A stretch of 38,289 nt of DNA from Endozoicomonas arenosclerae (GCF_001562015.1 NZ_LASA01000015.1:1-38289), one strand, 5' to 3'; shown: positions 25,610 to 34,349, counted from the stretch's first letter. Numbers and translations: made by a program. Notes: generated by a model not told the origin, from the letters alone.

Positions 25610-26887
25610 TTGTCTTTGCCGAAAAGAATAATCAATCTGTTTGCCAGACAATCAGAAGCTCTTTCTCTTCGTCAGCAACTGATGCTGCTATTTGGTGTAC
25701 TTTTCACCGCCCTGACTCTGTCTACCGGTTTTATTGTCAGCAGTGAGCTGGAATCCGCCAGCCGACATCAGGCTGACTCGATTGGCAACCTGCTCAGCGC
25801 CCAGACAGCCAGTGCTGCAACAGATATGCTGGTCACAGGTGACCGACTCAGTCTAAATGTCCTGCTGGGGCAGCTGGTTCAAAACCCCTATGTGGCCAAG
25901 GCGGCCATTTACAGTATTGATAATCGGGAAATAGCCTCTTCGGAAAGCGATCGGGTGGGTGAGCGCGGCGAAACCTATTCTTCACCTATCCATTATCAGG
26001 ATGTCATTGCCGGTTATGTTCGTCTGCAGCTGGACAAAGGCTTGCTGACCCAAAACCCCGGCGACGCTCTGACCCTGATCACTACCATCAGCATTATTTT
26101 ACTGATCAGTGGTCTGTTACTGCTCTATTTTTACGCGTCGAATGTCACGCTCAGACTCAGCCTGATTGAAAGACAACTGCATTCTATTCTCCAGTCTCCG
26201 GCCAACCCGGTATCCTGCCGTAATGAAGTGATTCGCCTGTCAGGCTTTGTAGAAAAGCAGCTAACCGAAAAGCTCATGGATTCCATTGAGCCTGAGCCGG
26301 AGGAAGAAGAAAAAGAGGAAGTGTCCGCCATCATCAGTGTTCGCAGCCGAAATATGACCCGACTGCGCCAGCTGTTAGCGCCTCATGACCTGATGCACAT
26401 TATTGAAACCCACAGTGAAGCGCTGGAGCGTGCCGCCCAACAATACCTTGGGGAATTAAGTTATACACCGGATGGTACCGGCTATATTCGCTTTTCCAGT
26501 CTGGACAGTGCTTCTTTTGCCAAAGATGCCTTGAGCTGCGCATTGCTGATTCAAAGCCTGAACCGAGTGGTTGGCGAGCAGAATATCGCTACCCTGGAGA
26601 TGGGGCTGGGAGTTTGTGTCAGCGACGGCATGACTGATTTCCCCGGGGCTGAGCATCCTTCACAATCGGACAGTGCCGCCAGCAGTGCACTGATGCTTGC
26701 CAGCCTGCCTGGAACTGAAAGTATTCATATGTACCGGGATCAACTCAACTGGTTACCTGCAGGCGAACCTGAGATAAAAATCTCGGAGCACGGGGAAGAT
26801 ATTGTCGAAATATCCGGACTGCCCTCTGAACAGCAGGAAACTATTCAGCAACAGGCTTACTCGATTAGCAGAGAGCTGGAACAGTAA
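25610..26887 (+). CDS. Inner-membrane protein with AhpA/YtjB-like sensor half and unknown C-terminal domain
   Basis: 425 residues starting at TTG, supported by GGGAGG 7 bases upstream. One membrane segment lies at about 22-44 (LMLLFGVLFTALTLSTGFIV) and a second at about 155-177 (LTLITTISIILLISGLLLLY), enclosing a periplasmic domain of about 110 residues (AAIYSIDNREIASSESD, GYVRLQLD) like E. coli YtjB (SMP_2 family), whose gene also neighbours serB. An acidic linker (PEPEEEEKEE) leads to a C-terminal cytosolic domain (LGELSYTPDGTGYIRFSS; AKDALSCALLIQSLNRVV) that resembles a degenerate class III nucleotide-cyclase fold; catalytic metal-binding residues are not evident. Function unknown; a two-part sensor is plausible. 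Confidence 0.75.
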   Translation: MSLPKRIINLFARQSEALSLRQQLMLLFGVLFTALTLSTGFIVSSELESASRHQADSIGNLLSAQTASAATDMLVTGDRLSLNVLLGQLVQNPYVAKAAIYSIDNREIASSESDRVGERGETYSSPIHYQDVIAGYVRLQLDKGLLTQNPGDALTLITTISIILLISGLLLLYFYASNVTLRLSLIERQLHSILQSPANPVSCRNEVIRLSGFVEKQLTEKLMDSIEPEPEEEEKEEVSAIISVRSRNMTRLRQLLAPHDLMHIIETHSEALERAAQQYLGELSYTPDGTGYIRFSSLDSASFAKDALSCALLIQSLNRVVGEQNIATLEMGLGVCVSDGMTDFPGAEHPSQSDSAASSALMLASLPGTESIHMYRDQLNWLPAGEPEIKISEHGEDIVEISGLPSEQQETIQQQAYSISRELEQ

Positions 26888-26908
26888 TACTCTGTCGGAC
26901 AAAAAGAA

Positions 26909-26930
26909 GGGAAGATTTTAAAGTCTTCCC
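26909..26930. terminator. Bidirectional terminator between the 25610 gene and hisF
   Basis: GGGAAGA (26909-26915) and TCTTCCC (26924-26930) form a 7-bp stem with an 8-base loop. The plus side continues CTCTTTCTTC and the minus side TTCTTTTTG, so both convergent transcripts meet a T-rich tract. Confidence 0.75.
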
Positions 26931-26938
26931 CTCTTTCT

Positions 26939-27712
26939 TCAGATTCTCATCTCAATGCCCTGTTTGGCCATATAAGCCTTGGCCTCGGGAATTGAGTACT
27001 CGCCAAAGTGGAAGATGCTGGCTGCCAGAACAGCATCTGCCTTGCCTTTCTTAACCCCTTCAACCAGGTGATCCAGATTGCCTGCACCACCTGATGCAAT
27101 CACTGGAATTTCCAGAGCGTCGGAGATGGAACGGGTCACACCAATGTCGTAGCCGTTTTTCACACCATCCTGATCCATGCTAGTCAGCAGTATTTCACCA
27201 GCACCAAGCTGCTCCATTTTTCTGGCCCACTCGATAGCGTCCAGTCCGGTTGGCTTACGACCACCGTGGGTAAAGATCTCCCAGCGATCCGGCTCACCGG
27301 ACAAGCTCACCTTCTTGGCATCAATAGCCACAACAATGCATTGGGAACCAAAGCGGTCGGCGGCTTCCTGCACAAACTCGGGATTAAAGACAGCAGCCGT
27401 ATTGATACTGACTTTATCAGCACCGGCATTCAGCATGGTGCGAATATCTTCCACCTTGCGAATACCGCCACCTACTGTCAGAGGGATAAAAACCTCACTG
27501 GCCATACGCTCAACGGTATGAACCATGGTGTCCCGGTCTTCATGACTGGCAGTGATATCCAGAAAGGTGATCTCATCGGCACCTTCTTCGTTATACCGAC
27601 GCGCCACTTCTACCGGGTCGCCCGCATCACGGATATCGACAAACTGAACACCTTTTACCACTCTGCCATTATCAACATCCAGGCAGGGAATAATTCTTTT
27701 CGCTAAGCCCAT
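26939..27712 (-). CDS. hisF: Imidazole glycerol phosphate synthase cyclase subunit HisF
   Basis: 257 residues, normal length. HisF uses ammonia from HisH to convert PRFAR to imidazole glycerol phosphate and AICAR. The TIM barrel begins with [18 protein letters not shown]; catalytic Asp12 and Asp131 (in VVAIDAKK) are present, with phosphate-binding [27 protein letters not shown] and IASGGAG. Last gene of the local his cluster, 29 bases after the DUF4870 gene. The usual upstream partner hisA is not in the window. Confidence 0.98.
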   Translation of the reverse strand: MGLAKRIIPCLDVDNGRVVKGVQFVDIRDAGDPVEVARRYNEEGADEITFLDITASHEDRDTMVHTVERMASEVFIPLTVGGGIRKVEDIRTMLNAGADKVSINTAAVFNPEFVQEAADRFGSQCIVVAIDAKKVSLSGEPDRWEIFTHGGRKPTGLDAIEWARKMEQLGAGEILLTSMDQDGVKNGYDIGVTRSISDALEIPVIASGGAGNLDHLVEGVKKGKADAVLAASIFHFGEYSIPEAKAYMAKQGIEMRI

Positions 27713-27741
27713 TGAACGGCCTCTTATAAAAATTCAGTAGT

Positions 27742-28125
27742 TCAATTCACCAGACGCAAACACACTGGATAACGGTACTCATCGCCCCGGCTGGCTTTTA
27801 TGCTGGCCCGGATCACAAAGACCAGGGCAAAAACCACAGCAAACGGAATCAGCGGGAGGAAAATCAAACCAATCAATACAGCACTGAGTAATCCCCATGC
27901 AGCAATGGCCAGCAGGACGGTAATCTGGAAGTTCAAAGACTCTTTGGCATGAAGAGCAATGAACTCGGATTGATCCTTTTTCTGATACCAGATCAGCAGG
28001 GGAATAACTACATTAATGCCAGGAATGAAGCAGCCAAACAGAGTCAGGATATGCGAGAACATAGCCCAGTTTTTTTCATCCGAATCAGGCACCTTCATGA
28101 TTTGATGCAATGAGTCTCTATCCAT
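27742..28125 (-). CDS. DUF4870 small membrane protein inside the his cluster
   Basis: 127 residues. The pattern WAMFSHILTLFGCFIPGINV, then PLLIWYQKKDQSEFIALHAKESLNFQ and two hydrophobic segments is typical of DUF4870 (Tic20-like fold) membrane proteins, which have three or four short membrane spans and no established function. It starts 13 bases after hisH and ends 29 bases before hisF, so it is transcribed with them. It occupies the slot where hisA lies in most gammaproteobacterial his operons. The C-terminus is short and basic (RASIKASRGDEYRYPVCLRL). Confidence 0.88.
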   Translation of the reverse strand: MDRDSLHQIMKVPDSDEKNWAMFSHILTLFGCFIPGINVVIPLLIWYQKKDQSEFIALHAKESLNFQITVLLAIAAWGLLSAVLIGLIFLPLIPFAVVFALVFVIRASIKASRGDEYRYPVCLRLVN

Positions 28126-28138
28126 GGTGATTGCGAGC

Positions 28139-28783
28139 CTACGGATTCCAGTTCAGAAAGTTCTCAAGCAGCTTCAGACCACTTTCAGCACTTTTCTCGG
28201 GGTGGAACTGCACAGCAAAAATAGTGTCCCTGGCCAGAGCTACATCAAAGTCGACACTGTAATGGCAACGACCAACTGCCATAGCATCGTCATTGGCATG
28301 AGCGTGGTAACTGTGAACAAAGTAAAAACGGGAGTTGTCGTCAATACCTTTCCAGAGCGGGTGATCGCGATGTTGCTGAACCTGGCTCCAGCCCATGTGG
28401 GGGACTTTCAGCTTTTCGCCTGTCTCATCCACCAGCCCTTTACCGAAGAACTTCACACGCCCAGGCATCAGGCCCAGGCAGTCAACGCCACCGTTTTCTT
28501 CACTGTGGTTCAGCATGACCTGCATACCGACACAAATACCCAGCAAAGGCCGCTGACTTTCGACGACTTCGTGGACAACATCGTCCACACCTTTCGCGCG
28601 AATCTCTGCCATACAATCACGAATCGCACCGACACCAGGCAACACGACATGATCTGCCTGCCGAATGACCTTCGGATCAGAAGTAACTATTACACGGGTA
28701 TCTTTGCTGGCGACATGCTCCAGAGCTTTACTGGCAGAGTGAAGGTTACCCATGCCGTAATCGATGACTGCAACCGTCTTCAT
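28139..28783 (-). CDS. hisH: Imidazole glycerol phosphate synthase glutaminase subunit HisH
   Basis: 214 residues, class I glutamine amidotransferase that feeds ammonia to HisF. The catalytic triad is Cys84 (GICVGMQ), His194 and Glu196 (QFHPEKS). The strand-loop PGVGAI, which carries the PGVG oxyanion-strand motif, and VPHMGW are present. The ATG has GGGGAG 8 bases upstream. It follows hisB after 86 bases that include a triple 16-base repeat. Confidence 0.97.
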   Translation of the reverse strand: MKTVAVIDYGMGNLHSASKALEHVASKDTRVIVTSDPKVIRQADHVVLPGVGAIRDCMAEIRAKGVDDVVHEVVESQRPLLGICVGMQVMLNHSEENGGVDCLGLMPGRVKFFGKGLVDETGEKLKVPHMGWSQVQQHRDHPLWKGIDDNSRFYFVHSYHAHANDDAMAVGRCHYSVDFDVALARDTIFAVQFHPEKSAESGLKLLENFLNWNP

Positions 28784-28800
28784 TCGTTTTACTCCCCAAA

Positions 28801-28848
28801 CTGTTTTAGCTCATGGCTGTTTTAGCTCATGGCTGTTTTAGCTCATGG
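28801..28848. repeat. Three perfect 16-bp tandem repeats between hisB and hisH
   Basis: The unit CTGTTTTAGCTCATGG occurs three times without change at 28801-28816, 28817-28832 and 28833-28848. It lies in the hisB-hisH gap, just upstream of the hisH ribosome site on the minus strand. The copy number could vary by slippage. A 13-base part of the unit (GCTCATGGCTGTT) also occurs at 20910-20922 upstream of serB. Confidence 0.95.
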
Positions 28849-28869
28849 CTCTCTGAAAGCCATGGCGGC

Positions 28870-29463
28870 TTAAAGTGCACCTTTTGTTGAAGGCATCTGA
28901 CCTGCCATGCGGGGATCCAGCTCCAAAGCCATTCTCAGTGCTCGACCAAAAGCCTTGAAGACGGTTTCAATCTGGTGGTGGGCATTTCGGCCACGGAGGT
29001 TATCAATGTGCAGCGTCACATTGGCGTGATTTACGAAGCCCTGGAAGAACTCATAAAACAGATCAACATCGAACTGGCCAATCATGGCGCGGGTAAAGTC
29101 GACATTGAACTCAAGGCCCGGACGACCCGAGAAATCAATCACAACTCTGGAAAGGGCTTCATCCAGCGGTACATAAGAGTGGCCATAACGAGTCAGGCCT
29201 TTCTTGTCGCCCACTGCTTTGGTGAAGGCCTGACCCAGAGTAATACCGATATCTTCTACGGTATGGTGATCATCAATTTCGTTGTCGCCCACAGCCTTGA
29301 TGTCCAGATCAATCAAACCATGACGGGCAATCTGGTCCATCATATGGTCAAGAAATGGAACGCCTGTCTCGAACTGACTCTTGCCAGTGCCATCCAGATT
29401 GATATCTACCCGAATCTGGGTTTCCAGCGTATTCCTTTCAACACTGGCCTTGCGCTGAGCCAT
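28870..29463 (-). CDS. hisB: Imidazoleglycerol-phosphate dehydratase HisB (monofunctional)
   Basis: 197 residues: the dehydratase alone, without the histidinol-phosphatase domain of the enterobacterial fusion. Metal-ligand motifs are [29 protein letters not shown], and near the C-terminus [18 protein letters not shown]. It dehydrates IGP to imidazole acetol phosphate. The start ATG follows [15 protein letters not shown], typical for the family. First his gene in the window (transcription order hisB, hisH, DUF4870, hisF). Confidence 0.98.
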   Translation of the reverse strand: MAQRKASVERNTLETQIRVDINLDGTGKSQFETGVPFLDHMMDQIARHGLIDLDIKAVGDNEIDDHHTVEDIGITLGQAFTKAVGDKKGLTRYGHSYVPLDEALSRVVIDFSGRPGLEFNVDFTRAMIGQFDVDLFYEFFQGFVNHANVTLHIDNLRGRNAHHQIETVFKAFGRALRMALELDPRMAGQMPSTKGAL

Positions 29464-29574
29464 GATGATCTCCGATTATATCTATTCTAAGCATGGAGCC
29501 TGAATCTGATTCGCTCGTCAGACTCCTGAGGTCGCAACCAGGCCATTATACGGAGCTGCCTTAAAGCAGGCGAG

Positions 29575-30318
29575 CTATTCGTCCCGTACTTTTTCGAAAA
29601 GGTCGCCTTCCAGCCTCGCAAGCAACTTGTCAATCTGCTTTCTCTTGTTCTGAACCAGCTTTCCACCGGAAGGTCTTGCGCGGTCATTGGCCCAGTTTTC
29701 TGACCATCCTGCGGTAGAATCCACGCATTGTTCAGCAAACTGAGGTAGAGAAAACGCTTTGGATTGCTCCAGACAGCCCGTGAGAAAGTTATCCACATCC
29801 GACTGCTGAATGGGGTACTTGCCAGCGGGTTTCTTCATACTCTTGGGCTTTACTGCGTAAATCCAGATCTGCCCTTTTTCCGGCAGCGACCCACCGGCCA
29901 TGCTCTTGAGGTGCCTGACATCCACTAACGTCCTGCAATTCCGGGTTTCATTACGATCCAGACCGCTGATCTGTCGATCGGAAGAAGCCAGCAATAAGCC
30001 ATTGAATAATTTACCATCTTCCTGAGTTACACCCAGAACAGTCCTTGTAGGGGCTTTTTCAACAACTCTGGAAAACCACCCCCGCTGATAGCCGCTGACC
30101 CAGACCGGCAACTCAACCTCTGATTTATTCAACTTCTTCTCTCGGGCGGCTTCCAGCATAAGCGTGCCATAGGCCAACAGATATTGATTTTGGCTGGTAT
30201 CAATATTTGGGAAACATGAAGTATCCGCGGCCCAGAGCTGTGCAGGCAATACAAGGCAAAACATCGCTACCAGCCACCGTTTGAGTGCCGTTACCCCCAA
30301 AGTTTCAAATTTCTCCAT
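29575..30318 (-). CDS. Exported gamma-glutamylcyclotransferase-like protein
   Basis: 247 residues with a signal peptide (RWLVAMFCLVLPAQLWAA). The mature protein begins with a YLLAYGTLM motif matching the YGSL substrate-binding loop of the gamma-glutamylcyclotransferase-like (AIG2) fold, followed by VWVSGYQRGWFSR, LGVTQEDGKLFNGLLL and an LDRNE segment whose Glu could be the catalytic acid. The C-terminal part adds Cys-containing helices (FLTGCLEQSKAFSLPQFAEQ). Most relatives are cytosolic, so export is unusual. The ATG has GAGG 8 bases upstream. It is 111 bases upstream of hisB on the same strand. Substrate unknown. Confidence 0.75.
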   Translation of the reverse strand: MEKFETLGVTALKRWLVAMFCLVLPAQLWAADTSCFPNIDTSQNQYLLAYGTLMLEAAREKKLNKSEVELPVWVSGYQRGWFSRVVEKAPTRTVLGVTQEDGKLFNGLLLASSDRQISGLDRNETRNCRTLVDVRHLKSMAGGSLPEKGQIWIYAVKPKSMKKPAGKYPIQQSDVDNFLTGCLEQSKAFSLPQFAEQCVDSTAGWSENWANDRARPSGGKLVQNKRKQIDKLLARLEGDLFEKVRDE

Positions 30319-30649
30319 AACCTGTTCCTCAGATATTCAATGACAGATACAGAAAGAATCCCACAGGGCACTGAGATCAAGAACAGGCCCATAAAATCAC
30401 GCGAACACCCACTATGCTTTTAGCCGAGACGGTTATCGTGAACATCTTTCATCGTCATGGTTGATTGAAGGGAACTTCTACCCACCATGACATCTGGAAA
30501 AAACCACACTTCCATAATAGTCGCTGAAAAGCATGCCATAGTGAGTGGTTATCCATTCCTTAACACTTCCATAATAGTCGCTGAAAAGCATGCCATAGTG
30601 AGTGGTTGTCCATTCCTTAAGACCCATTTATCTTTCTGAGAGTTCCTGA
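30319..30649. other. Divergent intergenic region dominated by a tandem duplication
   Basis: These 331 bases contain no gene that I can support. They separate the exported cyclotransferase-like gene (minus) and the frameshifted hydrolase (plus). Their main content is the 57-bp tandem duplication at 30507-30620. No clear promoter was found. Confidence 0.6.
30507..30620. repeat. Tandem duplication of a 57-bp unit
   Basis: Copy 1 (30507-30563) and copy 2 (30564-30620) are identical except one base (GGTTATCC versus GGTTGTCC). Each unit runs from CACTTCCATAATAG to CATTCCTTAA. The repeat lies just upstream of the hydrolase start, so it may duplicate a regulatory segment. The single mismatch points to a recent event. 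Confidence 0.97.
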
Positions 30650-31731
30650 GTGAATACGACAAGCCCTCTTTTTGCATTGATCAATAGTCTGATAGCGCCT
30701 CACAACCAGCACTCTGTTGTTCTGGGTATCTCCAGTTTGCTCTGTTTCCAGTGCGAGTTTATGGATGTTGCCTGCATGGCAGCCCGAAATACATTTCCTG
30801 AGTTTCAGGAGGCCACTTGCCTGCAAAGAAGAGGCTGGGAGGAAATTGAACAAGAGGCCAGCCATCCCGTGTGGTTTCCTGAAAAAGGCACACCACCTTA
30901 CCCCGCAGTCATCCTGAACCATGGCAGCTCACCTGCTTTCTCAAACAGTATGAAAGAAAGGCGGGAGTTTTTTTTGTCCAGAGGCTACGCCGTAATGATT
31001 GTGGACAGCTTCAGTCGAATCCGAACTCTGAAATACTGCTTCAACAAGGAACAGCCCTGTCCCGCTTATCAGGAGGTAGACGAAAGCACCCGGAACATGA
31101 CCATGAATCTTCCTGAGAATAACCTGCTGGCCGAGATTCGAAGGGAAATGATGGACCGGGTAACCAAGGGCTACTTTTTACTGCCCGCCGAGAGAACAGC
31201 CGACCTTTTCATTGCTATTAAAGCCATAAGATCATACAAAAAGATCGATCAAAACAATCTCCATATTGTGGGTTACTCCCATGGTGGTTCTGTCGTTCTG
31301 GATGCCATCACCATGGCGAATTGCCGGGAGCAGGCGCTTTACCTGATGAGCCGCTCAAAGGCGTCCGATCCGTCACGGCGTATTATCCCAATTGCGCTCC
31401 AGGTACTTACTTTCAGCACTTTCAATCCACTCCGACCACGATCCCAACACTGATGGTTCTGGCAAAAGAAGATACGTTTGTTAAGCCAGAAATCTGTTCA
31501 GACGTTGCCAAGTACATCAATCACAACTCTTTCTGGAAGCCCTATGATGTAGAAACATTCAACGAAGGGCACGCTTTTGATATGGAAGAATATCGGGATA
31601 CCTATAACACCCGAAGCAAAGCATCAGCCATGCAGAAAACCCTGACGTTTATAGAGTGGAGTCAACAAACACGCTCCACGCCCTACTCTGCTTACCGGTG
31701 GATTCTGTATTCATTTCTTCCCTTTAAATGA
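30650..31731 (+). pseudogene. Alpha/beta hydrolase (dienelactone-hydrolase-like), frameshifted
   Basis: Two overlapping frames together make one hydrolase. Frame A (GTG at 30650 to a stop at 31453) has PAVILNHGSSP (oxyanion region), FFLSRGYAVMIVDSF and the nucleophile elbow GYSHGG. Frame B, open from 31222 and running to 31731, continues with LKGVRSVTAYYPNCAPGTYF, VLAKEDTFV (catalytic Asp) and FNEGHAFDM (catalytic His). The join lies at about 31300-31340 and is consistent with loss of one base. Neither frame alone contains the full Ser-Asp-His triad. It may be a recent pseudogene, a sequencing error or a rare frameshifted gene. The N-terminus has a possible signal. The C-terminus ends WILYSFLPFK. 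Confidence 0.8.
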
Positions 31732-31832
31732 GTCATACAACATTTGGTGGCTGATGGACTAATTCAACACAACACTTGCAATTGATTTTCAAATCTGATT
31801 TGTTAAAAGCAATGGTCAGAAGGATCTGATTC

Positions 31833-33551
31833 ATGTCTGCTCGAGAGCTGTTTATGGACAAACCGCTCAGGTTAGGAGTTGTTGCGGCCTTGGCAACACT
31901 CACCGCTGTTTCAGCGGACGCCCTCCTTTTACCTCCAAAACCACTGGCTTTGAGCTCATCCTGGGACTGTCGATCAGGCCCGGACGCTGAATGGCTTTGC
32001 CGTAACCATCAAACAGACAATTACGACCAGCCTCTGGAAAACGTTGCCTACTCAGCTCCTGAGAGAAACAACAACTATCAGGAATACGTTCAGCCAGAGC
32101 GTACAAGACCCTCTCAGCCCGAGCCTGAGACCTATTTCAGACAGGAAGCTGCACCTCCTGCTTATCAGCAACCAAGCCGATATCAGCCACCTGCTCAACA
32201 ACAACCCACTCAGCAAAGAATTACCCAATTGCTGAGTGCTCAACACGGAAGTTTTGTCATTCAATGGCTTGCCACTCATACCGAGGAGCCATTGATTGAT
32301 TTGCAGCGCCGCTTCCCGGTTCTGCAACAGGCGACTATTGTTCGTTATCAACGTAAAAACAAAGACTGGTTTGTCCTTCTGGATGGACCTTTCAAAGATC
32401 GTCAGTCGGCAATGACGGCTCTGAACAGTCCGCCCCGACTATTAATGACAGACAAGCTGTATCCCTGGACTCGCTCGCTGGCCAGCATACAGAAACTGAA
32501 CTTGATCATGCCCGGAGAACTCCGGGAGCCGGATGATCTGACCAGACCATCCAACAACGAACGTTATGCCTATCAAGAGCCAGTCAGACCGGACAATAAT
32601 CGGCTGTTTGCCAGCATTGCACCGGCTTATCCACAGGTGCAGCAACAAGATACCTATCGGGATTACAATACCGATCCTTATCAGGTTTCTGAGCCGCGAT
32701 ATCAAACATCGAATCAGGCTGCAGACCCTTATTATTCGGAAGAACCGGACCTGAATTACAGTGCGCCGCGTCAGCGTTATGCACAAATCAATCCTCCTGT
32801 GGATCGCTCCAGAGCCAGAAAACATTATCAACAGGAGAGTTACTCGGCCTACTCCAATCAGGAAGAAATCAGCGACTATCGCGCTCCAAAAGAGACCAGA
32901 GAATATCGCCAGCCCAGTAAGCGAAGCATTCTTGAAGCCTCTCAAGGCAGCTATGCCATCCAATGGCTGGCAGGACCCCGCAGGGATACGCTGGAAAGAG
33001 TTCGCAGACGTTACGAAGAGTTGCGGAATGCGCAGATCATCCATTATCGCAAAGGCCATCGCGACTGGTATTTGCTCGTGGGTTCTCCCTATTCCAGTAA
33101 AAGCCGGGCTCAAAGAGCGCTCAACAAACCTGAACTGGCAAGAGTGTCTACACGTCTCTATCCAAGAATACGTGGGGTTGAAGAATTACAGGGTCTGATC
33201 AATGGCAAACCTGCGAGTACCCGGCAAGCCATCCAAAGAGTTGTAGCCCAACCACAAAACACCATTATCAGTGGCTCCGGAAAAAGCTATACCATTCAGT
33301 GGTTTGCTGCCAATCAGCCGGAAGCTATTGAAAGAATGAAAAAACGCTTCCCTGAATTGAAGTCCGCAGTAACAGCCCGGTACCGGAAAAACCAGAAAGA
33401 CTGGTATGTGCTTCTGCAGGGTCAGTTCACCAGCAGTAAAGAAGCGTTGGCCGTTATTAAATCCCCCCAGCTGAAAGACGCGGTCAGAGTCCTCCACCCC
33501 TGGACCCGCTCAGTGAAATCCCTGAAAAAGCTTAAAGCCTGGGAAAGTTAA
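31833..33551 (+). CDS. Secreted protein with three SPOR-like repeats
   Basis: 572 residues with a signal peptide (about 10-31, PLRLGVVAALATLTAVSADA). Three copies of an 84-residue unit lie at 139-222, 372-455 and 485-568, each with a QW-L/F-A strand, a helix with R-RF/Y-L, then RY-RK---DWYVLL and an end LYPWTRS-L. This matches the SPOR fold, which binds denuded glycan strands at the septum. The linkers are rich in Gln, Pro, Tyr and Arg (SRYQPPAQQQPTQQRITQLL), probably disordered. Most SPOR proteins have one C-terminal copy, so three is unusual. The ATG has AAGGA 8 bases upstream. No membrane anchor is present beyond the signal. Role in cell-wall binding is inferred. Confidence 0.85.
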   Translation: MSARELFMDKPLRLGVVAALATLTAVSADALLLPPKPLALSSSWDCRSGPDAEWLCRNHQTDNYDQPLENVAYSAPERNNNYQEYVQPERTRPSQPEPETYFRQEAAPPAYQQPSRYQPPAQQQPTQQRITQLLSAQHGSFVIQWLATHTEEPLIDLQRRFPVLQQATIVRYQRKNKDWFVLLDGPFKDRQSAMTALNSPPRLLMTDKLYPWTRSLASIQKLNLIMPGELREPDDLTRPSNNERYAYQEPVRPDNNRLFASIAPAYPQVQQQDTYRDYNTDPYQVSEPRYQTSNQAADPYYSEEPDLNYSAPRQRYAQINPPVDRSRARKHYQQESYSAYSNQEEISDYRAPKETREYRQPSKRSILEASQGSYAIQWLAGPRRDTLERVRRRYEELRNAQIIHYRKGHRDWYLLVGSPYSSKSRAQRALNKPELARVSTRLYPRIRGVEELQGLINGKPASTRQAIQRVVAQPQNTIISGSGKSYTIQWFAANQPEAIERMKKRFPELKSAVTARYRKNQKDWYVLLQGQFTSSKEALAVIKSPQLKDAVRVLHPWTRSVKSLKKLKAWES

Positions 33552-33671
33552 CTGCGCGCCCCTCCTCGCTAAAGACCCAATCACCTCCTAAGCTGGTTCA
33601 AAAGCTTTAGTTTTACGTCTTAGCCTTATTCTGCATCATGACTTGTCCTGCGTTCTCTCTGAGAGGCTGCC

Positions 33672-34349
33672 ATGAAATTATCCGACTTCTTTATCGCCAT
33701 ATTTTTACTGATAAACACACCTTCAGTTCAAGCCGGTGTAGAGGAGTCTCTGCAATATATAGAGCGTTTATTAAGTGAGGGAAAGAAAGTAGCTGTCATT
33801 CTCATGGATATGCAGGAAGGCTTTATTGACCCCGCTTTAAAGAATTACGGAGCAATTATTCAGGAACAAATCAGGCTGCTCGACAGTCTCTCCGGCAAGC
33901 CAGGTGTCCACATTCTGGATGTAAACTACGACCCTCATCAAATGGGCAATACGCTTCCAGGATTATTGGCATCTATAAAAAGAAATGTCATGTACAAACT
34001 GATATCCAAAAATACCGACAACGTGTTCGACAGCTACAAAACCATCAAGTTACCCAGTGGTCGTGAAATGATTCAAAACGACAATGTTCTGGATACTTAC
34101 CTCAAAGGGGAAGGTATAAAAGATGTATTCATCACTGGCTGCTATGACGGCGCCTGCATTCTGAATTCAGTCAAAGGAGGACTGGAAAGAGACTATCGGA
34201 TGATCGTTGATAGAGAGTTGAACATCGTAGATCACACAGAAGGACTGGAGTCTTTCTTTGCCGGAGTCTGGAAATCCCTCAAGGATAAGTCGTCGAATTT
34301 AACTTTGATCAGTGATTCTCCGAGGAAAGAGCCTTGTCAAAGTAAATAA
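33672..34349 (+). CDS. Exported isochorismatase-family (cysteine) hydrolase
   Basis: 225 residues with a signal peptide (LSDFFIAIFLLINTPSVQAG). The isochorismatase-like triad is visible: Asp46 in VAVILMDMQEGFIDP, Lys113 in KLISKNTDNVFD and Cys162 in DVFITGCYDGACILNSV. It would hydrolyse a small amide or ester bond in the periplasm; the substrate is unknown. The ATG has GAGAGG upstream (33660 region). The C-terminal tail is short and basic. Family members are normally cytosolic, so the signal peptide is a notable feature. Confidence 0.85.
   Translation: MKLSDFFIAIFLLINTPSVQAGVEESLQYIERLLSEGKKVAVILMDMQEGFIDPALKNYGAIIQEQIRLLDSLSGKPGVHILDVNYDPHQMGNTLPGLLASIKRNVMYKLISKNTDNVFDSYKTIKLPSGREMIQNDNVLDTYLKGEGIKDVFITGCYDGACILNSVKGGLERDYRMIVDRELNIVDHTEGLESFFAGVWKSLKDKSSNLTLISDSPRKEPCQSK

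Noticed and set aside
28124-28825. 233-codon plus-strand frame over hisH
   Set aside because: Antisense to hisH, which has its full catalytic triad; no sign of a separate gene.
28801-28848. Tandem repeats as a CRISPR array
   Set aside because: Units are 16 bases with no spacers and no cas genes nearby; simple tandem repeats.
30507-30620. 57-bp repeats as a CRISPR or IS end
   Set aside because: Only two contiguous copies, no spacers, no terminal inverted repeats and no transposase frame.
31222-31345. Programmed -1 frameshift in the hydrolase
   Set aside because: The only A-rich run (near 31237) lies before the nucleophile elbow, which is still read in frame A, so it cannot be the shift site; a plain mutation or sequence error is simpler.
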